A DNA stretch of 64,000 nucleotides. Origin: Fulvia fulva. Taxonomy: Eukaryota > Ascomycota > Dothideomycetes > Mycosphaerellales > Mycosphaerellaceae. The stretch covers positions 1,488,001 through 1,552,000 of the forward strand of contig NC_063014.1 in assembly GCF_020509005.1 (NCBI RefSeq), given 5' to 3'. Under the pieces are notes generated by a model, which worked only from the letters and a program-made list of their open reading frames with translations, made no database searches and had not been told where the DNA came from. Shown here one piece after another: positions 32,601 to 43,679 of this stretch. How positions within the stretch are numbered: position 1 is the stretch's first letter; the number at the start of each line of letters is the position of its first letter. The position numbers were made by a program, and so were the translations under genes.

Positions 32601-33330
32601 TATATCTGTCTGTCGATAGATGACTAAGAGATGATATATAAGATCCGGTATACGAAGGAGTTATAGAAATAGGCTAAAGCTAAATATAAGAGAAGACTTC
32701 TCGCTACTAGAAGAAGTTTGCTTTAGTAATACACTAATTTCGTAATAATAGAGGACTAGTTAATAGATGACGCCTTGTAGGAGCTTAGCTCAATTATAAG
32801 GAGGGCTGTTTTAATCTCGCCTTAGTTCTAAGACATTAAGACTAAGGACAGAAAGATCTAGTAACTCTTAGTAGCTCTACCGACTCATTTGGCTCAATTC
32901 GCGATACAATTGATACCTAGGTGAATCTCTTACTACAAGACATTCTTACAATTCTTAGGGAGAAGCAAGAATCAATAATTTATTAAGGGACAGCCATGTT
33001 CGCTAAGAAGGGTTCCTAGGGCAAGCTTACGTACCATCTCTACGGTAGTGACCATTTTATAAGCAAGTGCCCACACCTTTCTATAGCTTAGTAGGCTATT
33101 AGGAACAAGGACAAACTAGCTAGGGTTACCTACCCTACTAAGAGACAACCGTCACCACCTCGTAGGAGGTCATTATTACCAAACCTTCGTGATGTCCTTA
33201 AGGTAATAACGGACCTTACAAAGTAGATAAAGGAGAGCCGTAAGCCAAAGGCCTCCTCTAGTAAGCCTGTAAGGGCCTATACGACCTAGGAAGACGTATC
33301 AGACCCTGAGATACTATTAGAAGATGATGA
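32600..33330 (+). pseudogene. Copia-2 gag
   Basis: Identified mainly by the zinc knuckle YHLYGSDHFISKC (about 33028-33070). It is the RIP form of CX2CX3HX4C, with the same unusual spacing as copia-1 gag. A basic Pro/Arg-rich tail follows, then the acidic DDDVDE segment at about 33325, which also precedes the copia-1 protease. The N-terminal capsid region is too damaged to bound exactly. Confidence 0.7.
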
Positions 33331-34560
33331 TGTTGATGAGGTTGCCTATTCTACTATAGAAGCTAAAGGTAAGTACCCCTCGTCCGAGTAGTTGCTTAAC
33401 TCTTATACATTATTATATATAACTGACTAAGATTCACTATTTAGGACACTAAAGCCTCTTTAAAAGAGGAAGTGGATCAAGGTTAGGGGTGGCTATCTAT
33501 AAGCTATATATATAGGAAGTGTAGTAATAGGTAGTCCTTCTAGAAAGGAAATTGTCTTAGAAAATGTCCTGTTTGTTCCTAGCCTTAGAGTTAGTCTTGT
33601 TTCGTAGAATTAGTTTAGCTAATAGTTTGCTATCTGACCACCTAGTTTCACCCTAAAATCCTTGTCTAGTAAACCCGTTGTCTAGACTAAACTTCGAGGA
33701 GGAGTACCGTTTATCTACTCGATCTCGGAAATTCTTAAGCTATAGTATACTAGTATACTCTCTTAAGAACGTGACGGTACCGCTATAGCTAATACTAAGT
33801 CCGAAGATTAGTAGGAGCTATAGTATAGAAGATGTGCACACCTTAGTAAGGGACTACTAAGAAACCTGTATAGAGTTACTAACAAGAAAGATCCTATTTC
33901 TGTTCCTTCTAAACACTAGAATTATAAGGTCTGCTCCCTTATAAACATGAGGAAGTTCAAAGGACCTACTATAGAGAGGAAAGGGGAGAGGCTGGCCCTT
34001 ATCTCTATTGATATCTATAGGCCTTTTCAGGGCGTAGTCTCTAGGCTAGGATACAAATATTAGCTTGAGATTGTAGACAACTTCTCTAGGAAGAAGTAGG
34101 TAATCCCTTTAAAGGCTAGGAGCGACGCTCCTACAGCCCTACGGGATTAGAAGGTCTAGGCAGAACGGTAGTCAAGGTACTTTCTGTCTACGATCCGTAG
34201 TAATAGTATAAAGGAAATTCTCGCCTTACTAAAAGAGTAGGAGAAGGAGTTTAGCACTTAGATAGACACAACTAATGCCTATAACTCTCTTCAAAATGGA
34301 CCTATAGAAAGGTCGATTTAAGCCTCTAAGAACATAGTCCGGGCTATACTTAAAGACTCTAGTATACTAGTTAAGTTCTAGCTAGAAGCTTTATAAGCAC
34401 AGACTGTGATCAGAAACAGACTACCTAGTGGTCCGATCATTAATAGTATCGCTCTTTTACTAGAAGAAGCCTTTACTAGCCAAGTACCGTCAGTCGACCA
34501 TTTCCGCGTCTAGGGATATAAAGCTATAGTCTATATAGACCTAAGAGCCTAACCTCAAGG
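33330..34560 (+). pseudogene. Copia-2 protease and integrase
   Basis: The protease site reads LLNSYTLLYITD (about 33391-33426), so the catalytic Asp is Asn. ENVLFVPSLRVSLVS follows (about 33560). The GAG-pre-integrase block is WYRRCAHLSKGLLRNLY (about 33823). The integrase core has SIDIYRPF (about 34006), a second acidic region near 34190 and NSLQNGPIERS (about 34290). The line-up matches copia-1 throughout, with more stops. A minus-strand frame at 34744-34971 beyond this is a shadow. Confidence 0.82.
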
Positions 34561-35279
34561 CTTAAGGAGAGACAAGTTAATAAACCGAGGAAAAGAAGCC
34601 GTGTTTATAGGCTACTCAGAAAACACTACAAAACAATGGCTGTTCTAGGATCCCGACATAAAAGTAATAAAAGCGTATAGTCATGTCGACTGGTTTAAGA
34701 ATAAGAAGGGGGGAGATATAGATCTTAGTATCACCTTCACTAACTAGCCGAGTCGAGCGCTATAGCGTAATCCTATTAGGAGGAAGCCCTTTAGAGCGAA
34801 ATTTTCTAATAGGGGATTATTAGAGACACCGTTACGAAGGCTAGGAGAAAATATTAAGGCGGTTTCAACACTATCGAAGGCCGATAACGGTGGATCTATA
34901 CAGAACCTACCCAAGTTATTAACACTATAGCAACCGCTATTTATGTAACTTCCCCCTCCCCTAAAGGACATTAGGGAATACTAGAAGTTTAGAGATTAGG
35001 GTACTCTAATAAAAGAAAAAGAAGATGTCGTTCAGTTCGACCTATCCGAACACCTAGCGCCACCTTCGGTTATAGGTAATAAGAGGTTAAGGGGGGACGG
35101 AGATAATAACTCTAAAGAGTATAAGGCTAAACACTATAAGGCTCTTATCGCCTAGATGTTCTATCTAGACCCTATAATAAGCTAGGTAGAGGAGATTCTG
35201 AACGACGTAGAAGAATATACATTTGCTACTATTAGGCAGGCCATAGCCTATTAGTAGGAAGTGCCAATCCTAAAGTCCT

Positions 35280-36830
35280 ATAAGGCAGCCGTAGGAGACC
35301 CCGAATAGGGACATATATAGAGAGAGGTAATCGAGAACGAACTTATTGCCTTAGTAAGCAATAATACCTAGGAAGTAGTTGTACCGCCAAAGGGTACGAA
35401 TCTAATTACTTCTAGGTAGGTCTTTAATATAAAAAGAATGATTAGTAGAGCTATTAAGAAGTTCAAGGCAAGACTAGTTATAAGAGGGTTTTTATAGAAA
35501 TATAGGGTTGACTTCGAAGAGACCTTTATACCTACTATTAGACATGATACTCTCCGGGTATTCATAGTAGTAGTGTATAAGAGAGATCTCGAGATACACC
35601 TAGTAGATGTGAATAATGCTTTTACCTAAAGTAGCCTTCTTAAAGACATCTATATAATCCCACCCCTAGGAGTTAAAGCACCTCTAAATATAGTGTTCAA
35701 GGTCCTACGAAGCCTTTATAGGCTTAAGGAAGCAGCTAGAGACTAGAACAAGCTCTATATTACGAAGCTAGAGAAGATTAGATTTACCTAGTCCTAGGTA
35801 GATCTATGCCTACTTATCTATACGGATAGAGACCTTATAGTCCTTACCTATATAGATGACATACTTATTGTAGCTCCGAAGCTATTAGATGTTTAGTGGT
35901 TTAAGGCTAAGCTTAGAAAAGTGTTTAAGATTAAAGATCTTAGTAAACCTACGAAGATCCTTAGAATAAGGATTATAAGAGACAGGTCCTAAGGCACTTT
36001 AAAGCTTAATTAAGGACACTATATCTACGCTAACTTAGCTAAGATGAACATAGCTAGAGAGAAGGCTACGCCAACCTACTTACCTATAGAGAGCTACGAG
36101 CACTTAGTGCCTATAGCACCTATAGATAAGAGGTGTAACAAACAGGATTACTAGAGCTATAATAGTACCTAGATGTGGCCAATAATAATGATAAGGCTAG
36201 ACTTAGCATTCCCCTATAGAAGAATTAGCTCATTTGTTACTAATCCCTCGTAGTAGTATATAAAGGCTTTAAAGAAGCTCTCTCGATACCTACGGTCGTA
36301 CCTAGACCTAGGTCTTATATATAGAAAGGGAGGGGGCAATCTCTAGGGATACTCGGACTCTAACTACGCTATAGACAAAGTGGATAGAGTCTTAATTCTA
36401 GGATACGTATAGTTCCTTTATAGATCACCTATGTCCTAGATAAGTAGGAAGCAGAAGTCTGTTATAACATCAACAATAGAAGCTAAGTTTATAGCTATAA
36501 ACGTAGCCGTAAAGCAATCACAATTTCTTACTACTATCCTTAGGGAAATGGGGTGCCTAGAACTGGTGGGAAAGAGCTCTTTCCAGCCGAGTATAAGGGT
36601 AAGTAAGGGCACTGTTAACGAGCTAAGGCTAGTCAAGTTTATAGGTAATAACTAAGCCGCTTTGACACTTGCTAAAGATGCCTATATATATAAAAGGTCA
36701 AAGTATATTAATGTTGTATATAACTATATTAGACATCTCTAGTAGTAGAAGAAGATTATAGTAGACTACTACTATATAAAGGACATAGCTACTAATAGGT
36801 TAATAAAGCCCCTTAATAGCTAGTAGTTCC
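35280..36830 (+). pseudogene. Copia-2 reverse transcriptase and RNase H
   Basis: VFNIKRMISRAIKKFKARLV (about 35422) opens the RT. VDVNNAF (about 35604) and an intact YIDDI (about 35855) follow. RNase H shows DSNYAIDKVDR (about 36355) and EAKFIAINV (about 36478); AALTLAKDAY and RSKYINVVYN lie at 36657-36723. The sequence 34560-35280 is the integrase-RT linker without a recognised domain. The minus-strand frames at 35368-35565 and 36436-36636 are antisense shadows. Confidence 0.83.
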
Positions 36831-36888
36831 AAAACTTTATAAGGTAGCTCTAGCTTACGTAAAGGGATTATAGGAGACTATGTGGCCT

Positions 36889-36897
36889 AAGTAGGAG
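36889..36897 (+). other. Copia-2 polypurine tract
   Basis: AAGTAGGAG, abutting the 3' LTR and matching the copia-1 tract. Confidence 0.65.
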
Positions 36898-37131
36898 TAT
36901 TAAGAACATATAGGCCGTAGGACAAGTATATAGGTATAGGTGTGTCATATGACTAGATCACGTGACTAGGGTCTACTAGCCTATAGGCTAGTAAACATCC
37001 GGACACCTAGTATCTACCTATACTAACACCGGCGATACTATATATAGATACACGCTATCCTATTAGGTCCTTCTTCGTCTTTCGTATAATCCGCCGTCTT
37101 CTACTACTACGTAACTCGTACCTATTTAATA
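36898..37131 (+). repeat. Copia-2 3' LTR (234 bp)
   Basis: Same length as the 5' LTR, with transitions only. It retains TCACGTGAC (36958-36966). Confidence 0.93.
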
Positions 37132-37134
37132 GAA

Positions 37135-37176
37135 TACTTACTCGTAGTAGCGATTATAAGTCGCTACGAGTAAGTA
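37135..37176. repeat. Hairpin at the Fot1-like element end
   Basis: TACTTACTCGTAGTAGCGA (37135-37153) and TCGCTACGAGTAAGTA (37161-37176) are inverted repeats apart from a 3-base gap, around TTATAAG. Terminal repeats with internal symmetry are plausible for Fot1-like elements, but the partner end is not in the window. Confidence 0.65.
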
Positions 37177-37859
37177 CTTATATTACTATACTTCCCCGTC
37201 GTAAAGCCGAAGATAATAGCTCTCGGTAATAAGTAGCTCTTAACGATAACGTACTTTACTACCGAGCGGGCTATACTACCGAGCGGGCTACTTTTACTAA
37301 GAACTATACTACTTCTACTTTAATTACGACGGTATCTTAATATAACGACATCCTATAGAATTGTTACTAGGAGGACAATTTCTCTTTAGATTCTTTACTA
37401 TCTAGCGAGTCTACTTAATAGGTACGTACGTTATGCCCCGACTCGCTATATCGCTTATAGCGTCGTAGCCTTAGTACTAGCTAAATACTATCTAGCGACT
37501 CTCTACTTACTTCCTACCTCCTAGTATCCTCTAGAGGTATTAATTACGACGCCTTATTGAAGGTTAGAGACCCTCTAGACTGAATATACTTACGCTTTCG
37601 TACTTTTCGCTATATAAGGGCCTCGTTAGACTTACGTAGCTTACTAATCTCGCTTCGTATAAGAGCTATCTAATACGCTATCTCTCTACTCCCTTTTATA
37701 AGCTAATACACTCCTTCCTATAACGAGTTTAGCGATAAACCTACCCGGGCACGTATTTTGTTTGTTACTAGTATCAATTAAGAGTCGAATTCTGTTGTAG
37801 TTCGTAGTGTCTTCGACTCCTAAGGGGTAGAGTCCGGAGCTAGAGGGGTTAGCGTACGT

Positions 37860-38480
37860 AGCTTGATATTAAGCTTGTCTATTACTACCTATAGATTGAA
37901 TAGAACTAAACTAGCGCCTCTAAAGCTCGATCGGATGTTCTCCTATCTAAATATAGCGTTATAGGCTACCCGGAAGGCGCGTAGGAACTCTACTTTATCG
38001 ATATAAGTAATACGCTAGCGTACTAAGCCTAAGAGCTAAGCACCGTATACCTTCTTTAAAGGTAAATAGCAACCTATATCTAATAGCTAGAGTAAGTACA
38101 AGGCGTACGATAGTATATATAGGGCCAAGATCTTGTATTCCTTATATAGATTCTAGAATGCCTTCGAGTTATAGCTCTCGTAGCTATTAATAATAAGCAG
38201 TCTCTATACCCTAGTCGTACGAGCTATAGTATACTTCTAGAAATGCTCTAGCTACCGTATACCGAACTTATTGTTAGTCTAGCCGTTCTCTATTAGCCCG
38301 AGTGTCTAGTCTAGACCCAAGTTACCGTCTTAGTACTAGGTACTAATATACTGTTTACCTATAAGGATGACGTAGGGTAGGAGCGCTATTCCGTCTATAT
38401 AGATAGTCTTAATCACTATTACCTATTCTCTATTACCCTATTAAATGACCTTCCTCTTTCTACTACGCCTTTCTAAACCC
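37860..38480 (-). pseudogene. Fot1/pogo-like transposase (DDE_1 domain)
   Basis: Minus-strand reading shows RKRKVI..GNREQV (about 38440), the GNREWVTVI-type block that opens the catalytic domain. IDGIALLPYVILIGK follows (about 38390), then GL.ENGxTNNKFGIRxLEHF (about 38260), RLLIINSYESYNSKAF (about 38190) and LLDIGCYLPLKKVYG (about 38070, known form LLQPLDVGCFxPLKxxY). In RLLIINSY the metal-binding DGH has become NSY, so the second catalytic Asp is lost. The first catalytic segment (DETGF) lies beyond the truncation. Cut-and-paste transposition was its original role. Between 37180 and 37860 only the degraded C-terminal part can be expected. Confidence 0.82.
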
Positions 38481-38486
38481 GTAACG

Positions 38487-40120
38487 GCGTCTCCTAAATA
38501 GGTAGGCCCTTAATCTAATATATTCGGACCTAATTTAGATCGCTATACTTGCTTCGGCCCTTATTAGGTCCCTAAATAGCTAGTAATTATGTCTCTAGAA
38601 AGCTCGGAGTACTATCGGGCCTATTGTCTTAGGGGGCTTCCTTTTCTAATCCTACTCCTATAGGTAGCTCGCTATCTATTCTACTAGACTTTAGGTCTTA
38701 GCATTACTACCGCCGGCCTAGCGCGTCCTACGCTCCTCCTCTTTTCGTACTAGCTATTCGGTACTTATCTATACGGCCGCGAATATAGTAAGGTCATCCT
38801 CTTTTTAGCTTGTCCTATATCCGGCCCCTCTCTAGTAGCGGCTTTCTATCTTATTCTTTACCTCCTAGATCGTAGTTAATACTAGACAATCTGTCGTCTT
38901 TACCGCGTATTAAATTCTTATTCCCCGGATATATTGGCCGATTAGAGGTGTTCCCGTCTCTATTTCTACCGTGCTTATAAACGATGTCTTAAATACCCCT
39001 AGTATTCTACGTAGGTTACCTACCTAAGTCCTATTTAGGGGTTACTCTATCCGTTTCGGGATCGGCTTGCCTACGCCTCCTATACCCTAAATCTATACCC
39101 CGTATAATATAGCTAGTCTAACGATCGCCTTATATATTACCCTTACCTTATCGAATATTACTCCCTATATAGACGACGTAAGCCTCTTTATCGAGGCTTC
39201 GTTAAGTTACGCTCGACTCTAGGCTTTCTTAATCTATACGTTCTAGCTTAGCTTCGGGTCGAGCTAGATCCCTAGTACTCGTAGCTCCGCTAATAGCTTA
39301 GTCTCGTAGCCTTAGATTCTTACCGCCGCCTTTATATTATAGTATATTCTCGCTTTACTAAAGTATATAAGCTAGTACTTTTTAGGGGCGAACCGGGTAC
39401 TAAACTTCTTTACCTACTCCTCGTATTTCTTATACCTATCTTTAAGGAGGCGATAGTTCTCCTCTATCGAGTCTAACTAGGCTAGAATGTTTATGTCGTC
39501 TACGAATCCCGATACTAAGGTTCACGGAGAGGTAAGTAGGGGAATTAGGTTAGACATAAATATTAGAAATAGGATAGGGGAGAGAGTAGATCTCTAAGGT
39601 ATTCTAGCCTCTACCTTTACCGGGTCGGACGTATACCTCCCTAGGACTAGGTATATCGTCCGTTCCTAGAGAAAGGAGTAGGCGAACTTTCTTACCTACT
39701 AGAGGATGCCTTTCTATTATAGGATATATATTAGCCTTTAGTATAAGACGTTATCGAAGGCCCCTACGATGTCGAGGGATAGTAAGGACGCCGCTCGATT
39801 CCCACCGTAGTACTAGAGGGTCTGAATTTACCCCGTAATTAGCTCTATTACTATTAGTATCGATCGCTAGCTTCTTCCCCCTATCTATATTACTAGGAGT
39901 ACGTAGTTGTTCTCGCCTAGCTACGTAAGTCTCTAGGCTACTATCTTCTCTAGGACCTTCCCTATCGTATTTAGAAGTACGATTGGCCTATACGATTTAG
40001 GTTAAGTATAGTCCTCCTTCTATAGCTTACGTAGTACTACTATTATAGACTCTTTATACGGCCTCGGGTAATACCCTAGCCGTAGGTACGTAGTAAATAG
40101 GTTTATAAGGCTCGGCGCGA
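38487..40120 (-). mobile_element. LINE2-B2: RT fragment of the second LINE2 copy
   Basis: Aligns with LINE2-A from 3738 to 5371. It encodes the ORF2 RT with FVDDINI near 39488-39506. The left border falls against the Fot1-like element and the right border at GGCGCGA (40120) against gypsy B. Together with LINE2-B1 it looks like one 5'-truncated LINE2 broken by copia-2 and the DNA transposon, with about 180 bases lost. No target duplication joins 31299 and 40121. Confidence 0.85.
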
Positions 40121-43100
40121 GCGATATAACGAAGTACGAGCCCGGCTTCTATACTAGGACTAATTATACGTAAACTAGGCGGCGGTCTACGGGTCTATAT
40201 CGACTATAGAGCTCTTAACGCCCTTATAGTCAAAAGTAGATACCTAATACCGCTGATCTAAGAAACGCTAAACCGCCTAAATAGGAAGAAGTACTTTACT
40301 AAACTTGATATTATCTCTACCTTTAACCGTATTCGTATTACGGAGGGCTACGAATAGAAAACTACGTTTAGTACTCGCTATAGTCAATTCGAGTATATAG
40401 TAATGCCTTTCGGCCTATATAATACTCTAGGAACATTCTAGTTATATATTAACGATATGCTTAGGGAGTATCTTAATGACTTCTATTTAGTATACCTAGA
40501 TAATATCCTGATCTTTAGCGACATATTCGAGGAACATATGTAACACGTACGTAAAGTACTATAACGTATACGTAAAGCCGGCCTATAATTAGATATCGAT
40601 AAATACGAGTTCTACTAAATAGAGACGAAGTACCTTAGTATTATTCTAGGAGTCGACGGTATATATATAGACCTAGAAAAGGTCGACGTAGTCAAGAACT
40701 AGCTTACTCTAATATGCCTAAAGGATATATAAGTATTCCTTAGGTTCGGAAACTTCTATCGAAGGTTTATATAGAACTTCTCTAAAATCTATATACCCCT
40801 TACGAATTTAATAAAGACTAGTAAGAATAGCAAACCGATACTATTCGTTTAGATAATAGAATATAAAGTAGCCTTCTAAGGATTAAAAGATGTATTCTTT
40901 ACGGATACGGTACTTATATACTTCGTACTAGGGTTAGAAACTAGGGTCGAAACAGATGCCTTAGATTTCGTTACTACCGTAGTAATTTTATAGAAACACG
41001 GAGACGTCTAGAGACCGGTAGTATATATGTCTAAGAAGATGTTACTATAGAAGTATAACTACGAGATTAACGATAAGGAACTATTAGCTATCGTCCTCGC
41101 CTTCGAAGAATAGAGACCTAAGCTTACCGTTAACTTAGACGATAATATAGACACCGATTTCGAGAATACGAAGGATATAGATAACAATCCCGTCATTGTC
41201 TACCCCGATTATAAGAACCTAGAATACTTTATAAGCACGAAACAACTCAATAGACGGTAGGCACGCTAGGTACAGTTCCTAACACAGTTCGTATTCAAAC
41301 TTACCTATCGTCTAGGTGTATAGGGCATAAAGCCTAATAGCCTTACTAGACGATCGTAAGATCTGCCGTCGGATCTAAGCGATTCACGTCTATAGCATTA
41401 GAGCTAGGTCATCCTACCGCCCGCTCGCCTCGATATTAAGCTCAATTCAAGCGAGCTACGGGAGGGGGAGGTAGCGTAGTAGGCGGTATAGTAGGATTTA
41501 CTTATATAGGTTAGGGCTCTATATAACGAAGAGACCGTTTAGGCTGCTATACAACAGCTATCCTAGAACTAGTAAGTACCCCTATTACGTAAACACAAGA
41601 TCGACGATCGCACGTCTAAAGTAGAAGATAGTATAATCTATATAAAAAACGCCTACGGAGGATATAGCTTATTTGTCCTAGAAGTTACTAGCGTAGTAGA
41701 ACTTCGTACTCTAATCACGAAACGTTTCTACGATATACCCGCGGCTAGGCATCCCGGCCGTAAAAAGACATTCGAGTTAATTAGTAGATACTACCGCTAG
41801 CTACGTATAGCATAAACGATCAAGAGATTCGTCCGTAATTATGTTATATATAGAACAACGGTTCCGTCAAATCAGTAGTATTAGGGCCTCCTTATACTAT
41901 TACCGGCACCCTTCGGAGTATAGGAGGATATCGCTATTGACTTCGTTATAGATTTGCCCGTAAGCAAGAGCTTAACCGATAGGCAAACGTATAAGAACGT
42001 CCTTATAGTCACGGACAGGCTTACTAAGGAGAGACACCTGATCCTAGTGCTATAGATAGACGCCCTATATATCGTATACATCTTTATCCGCTATATCTTC
42101 GTACGTTATAGCATTCCTAAGAGCATTGTCTCGGATCGGGGCTCCTAGTAGACGTCTACGTTCTAGAAACGAGTTTACTCCCTACTCGGTATTTAATAAC
42201 GACTGTCGATAGCCTTTTACCTAAAATCCGATAGATAGTCTAAAAACACGAATAAGGTTATAGAACGTTACCTTAGGGCCTACATCAACTACGCCTAAGA
42301 TAATTAGGTTGATTAGTTACTACTTGCCGAGTTTACTACTAACAATTATATATCGGCTACTACTAGAGTGTTACCCTTCTACGCTAATACCGGTCGTAAC
42401 CTAGAATTTACGGATACTAGTCTAACTACCCCTATAAAGCTTATGCCCTATAAGTAACGACTCGATATAGAATCTACGAATGCGTTTACTAAGCGTATAA
42501 ACTAGATATACGTATATCTAAGGCAAGAAATTGTGTTAGCCTAAGCATTATAAGCAGATTTTATAAACGTATATCGCTAGCTACCTCCGAATTATAATAT
42601 CGGCGACGAAGGTTATATTAATACTACTAACTAGTTAATAACACGCCTGTCTAAGAAGCTCGACATTAAGAACGTAGGGCCGTACGAGATTACCGTAGTA
42701 CTTACGTATTAAAATGCTTACCGCGTTATAATACCCGATTAGTTAGGTAATCTCTATAACACTTTCTACGCCTCGCTCCTATAACTAGCTACTAATAACC
42801 CCAAACCTAGATAGATCCTAGTACCGCCGCCCCTAATCGAGATTACCCGCGACGACGACGGCAAAACATCCGAAGAGTACTTTATAGAGGATATACTCGA
42901 TAGGAAATATTTTAAGCTAAAGAGAAGACTACTAAAACACTTACTATAGAAGTAAGACGAGTATAAGTACCTAGTAAAGTAGAAAGGATACCGCGAGCCG
43001 AGCTAGGAGACACTAGAAGTATTAGTAGGAGTAGCCGCCTCTATTATAGACTTCTACTATAACTTTCCGACGAAGTCTATACCCGCCGACTTTAAGCCGC

Positions 43101-43320
43101 CGTACGACTAGGTACCTAATAAGGACCGAGTTACTAGTATACTACGATCTTATACTAAGTCTAGCTAGGTACCTACGGAGAACGCGAGTACGTCTATACC
43201 GGTAGTTATACCGTAAACTAATACGCCCGTAACGGCGTCTAAGCTATAAGTAAGGACGTTACGCCGCTCGATAAGACTTAATATAAGTACGAATATTAAG
43301 AGTTTAGAAGGTACTTAAGC
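40121..43320 (+). pseudogene. Gypsy B pol: RT, RNase H, integrase and chromodomain
   Basis: The frame is readable almost without interruption apart from Gln/Trp stops. The RT has [17 protein letters not shown] (about 40182), FEYIVMPFGLYN (about 40390) and YLDNILIFSD (about 40491), where the catalytic YLDD has become YLDN. RNase H has TDALDFVTTVV (about 40960) and KELLAIVLAFEE. The integrase zinc region is followed by DFVIDLPVSK (about 41938), SDRGSQQ (about 42131) and KSDRQSKNTN (about 42220, E to K). A chromodomain, YLVK-stop-KGYREPS (about 42966-43060), ends with ASIIDFYYNFP. The minus-strand frame 41881-42081 is a shadow. Confidence 0.9.
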
Positions 43321-43418
43321 TAGATAAGGTGGACTAGAAGATAATATAGTTTTCGTAGATGCACTACTCTAGTAATAGAGCCGTCCGAGGACGAATAGCG
43401 ATCTAAAGGAGGGGGTAC

Positions 43419-43568
43419 TATTACGGTTCACTACTGCCGTAACGTCGCGCGCCTTAGCGCTTCCTTATATATCTCGCGCGCTTTGCGCTTCTCTTTCGTA
43501 GCCTTACCGAACAACGCTTGTTTTACGGCAACCCTATACTATCGTCTTATAGATTACTACCCGTAATA
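43419..43568 (+). repeat. Gypsy B 3' LTR (150 bp)
   Basis: It starts TATTACGG and ends CCGTAATA. Before RIP these would be TGTTACGG and CCGTAACA, an 8-bp perfect inverted end. A polypurine tract (AAAGGAGGGGG, 43405-43415) stands before it. It carries a TATATAT box (43466-43472) and the GC-rich LTR core. CTCTA follows (43569-43573), possibly a target duplication whose partner was lost with the 5' end. Confidence 0.82.
43466..43498 (+). promoter_or_regulatory. Conserved gypsy LTR core promoter (TATA plus CTCGCGC block)
   Basis: TATATAT is followed by CTCGCGCG and GCGCTTCTCTTTCG. The same layout is seen at 226-259 (+), 50159-50194 (-) and 56903-56939 (-), in LTRs that otherwise differ. I infer a shared core promoter; the transcription start is not shown by the sequence. 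Confidence 0.55.
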
Positions 43569-43679
43569 CTCTATAGGCTCTACTCGAGTATCGAATATAT
43601 ACGGAGTAGATTCTATTAGAGGTAAGGCTCGAGTCGACTTATTCGTAACGGTGTCTCTATTAATCCTAATCGTGTTAAG

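Larger units (their letters stand above)
31599..37131 (+). mobile_element. Copia-2: complete but degenerate Ty1/copia element
   Basis: 5533 bp with two 234-bp LTRs and full gag-pol order. It is a different family from copia-1: the LTRs share only their ends and the primer-binding site. It is more heavily mutated than copia-1. The bases beside the LTRs, GTATC on the left and GAATA on the right, do not match, so no target duplication is visible and the right flank was probably rearranged. Confidence 0.93.
37132..38486 (-). mobile_element. Fot1/pogo-like DNA transposon, truncated
   Basis: A minus-strand Tc1/mariner-superfamily fragment of the Fot1/pogo type. The low-coordinate end carries an inverted-repeat hairpin (37135-37176), which fits a terminal repeat. 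The other end, with the DNA-binding N-terminus of the transposase, is missing and is replaced by LINE2-B2 at 38487. The fragment fills the space between copia-2 and LINE2-B2, inside what was probably one LINE2-B copy. Confidence 0.78.
40121..43568 (+). mobile_element. Gypsy B: 5'-truncated chromovirus with 3' LTR
   Basis: Starts abruptly in the RT fingers region at the LINE2-B2 border and continues through RT, RNase H, integrase and chromodomain to a 150-bp 3' LTR. LTR, gag and protease on the 5' side are absent. It meets gypsy C tail to tail. Confidence 0.9.
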
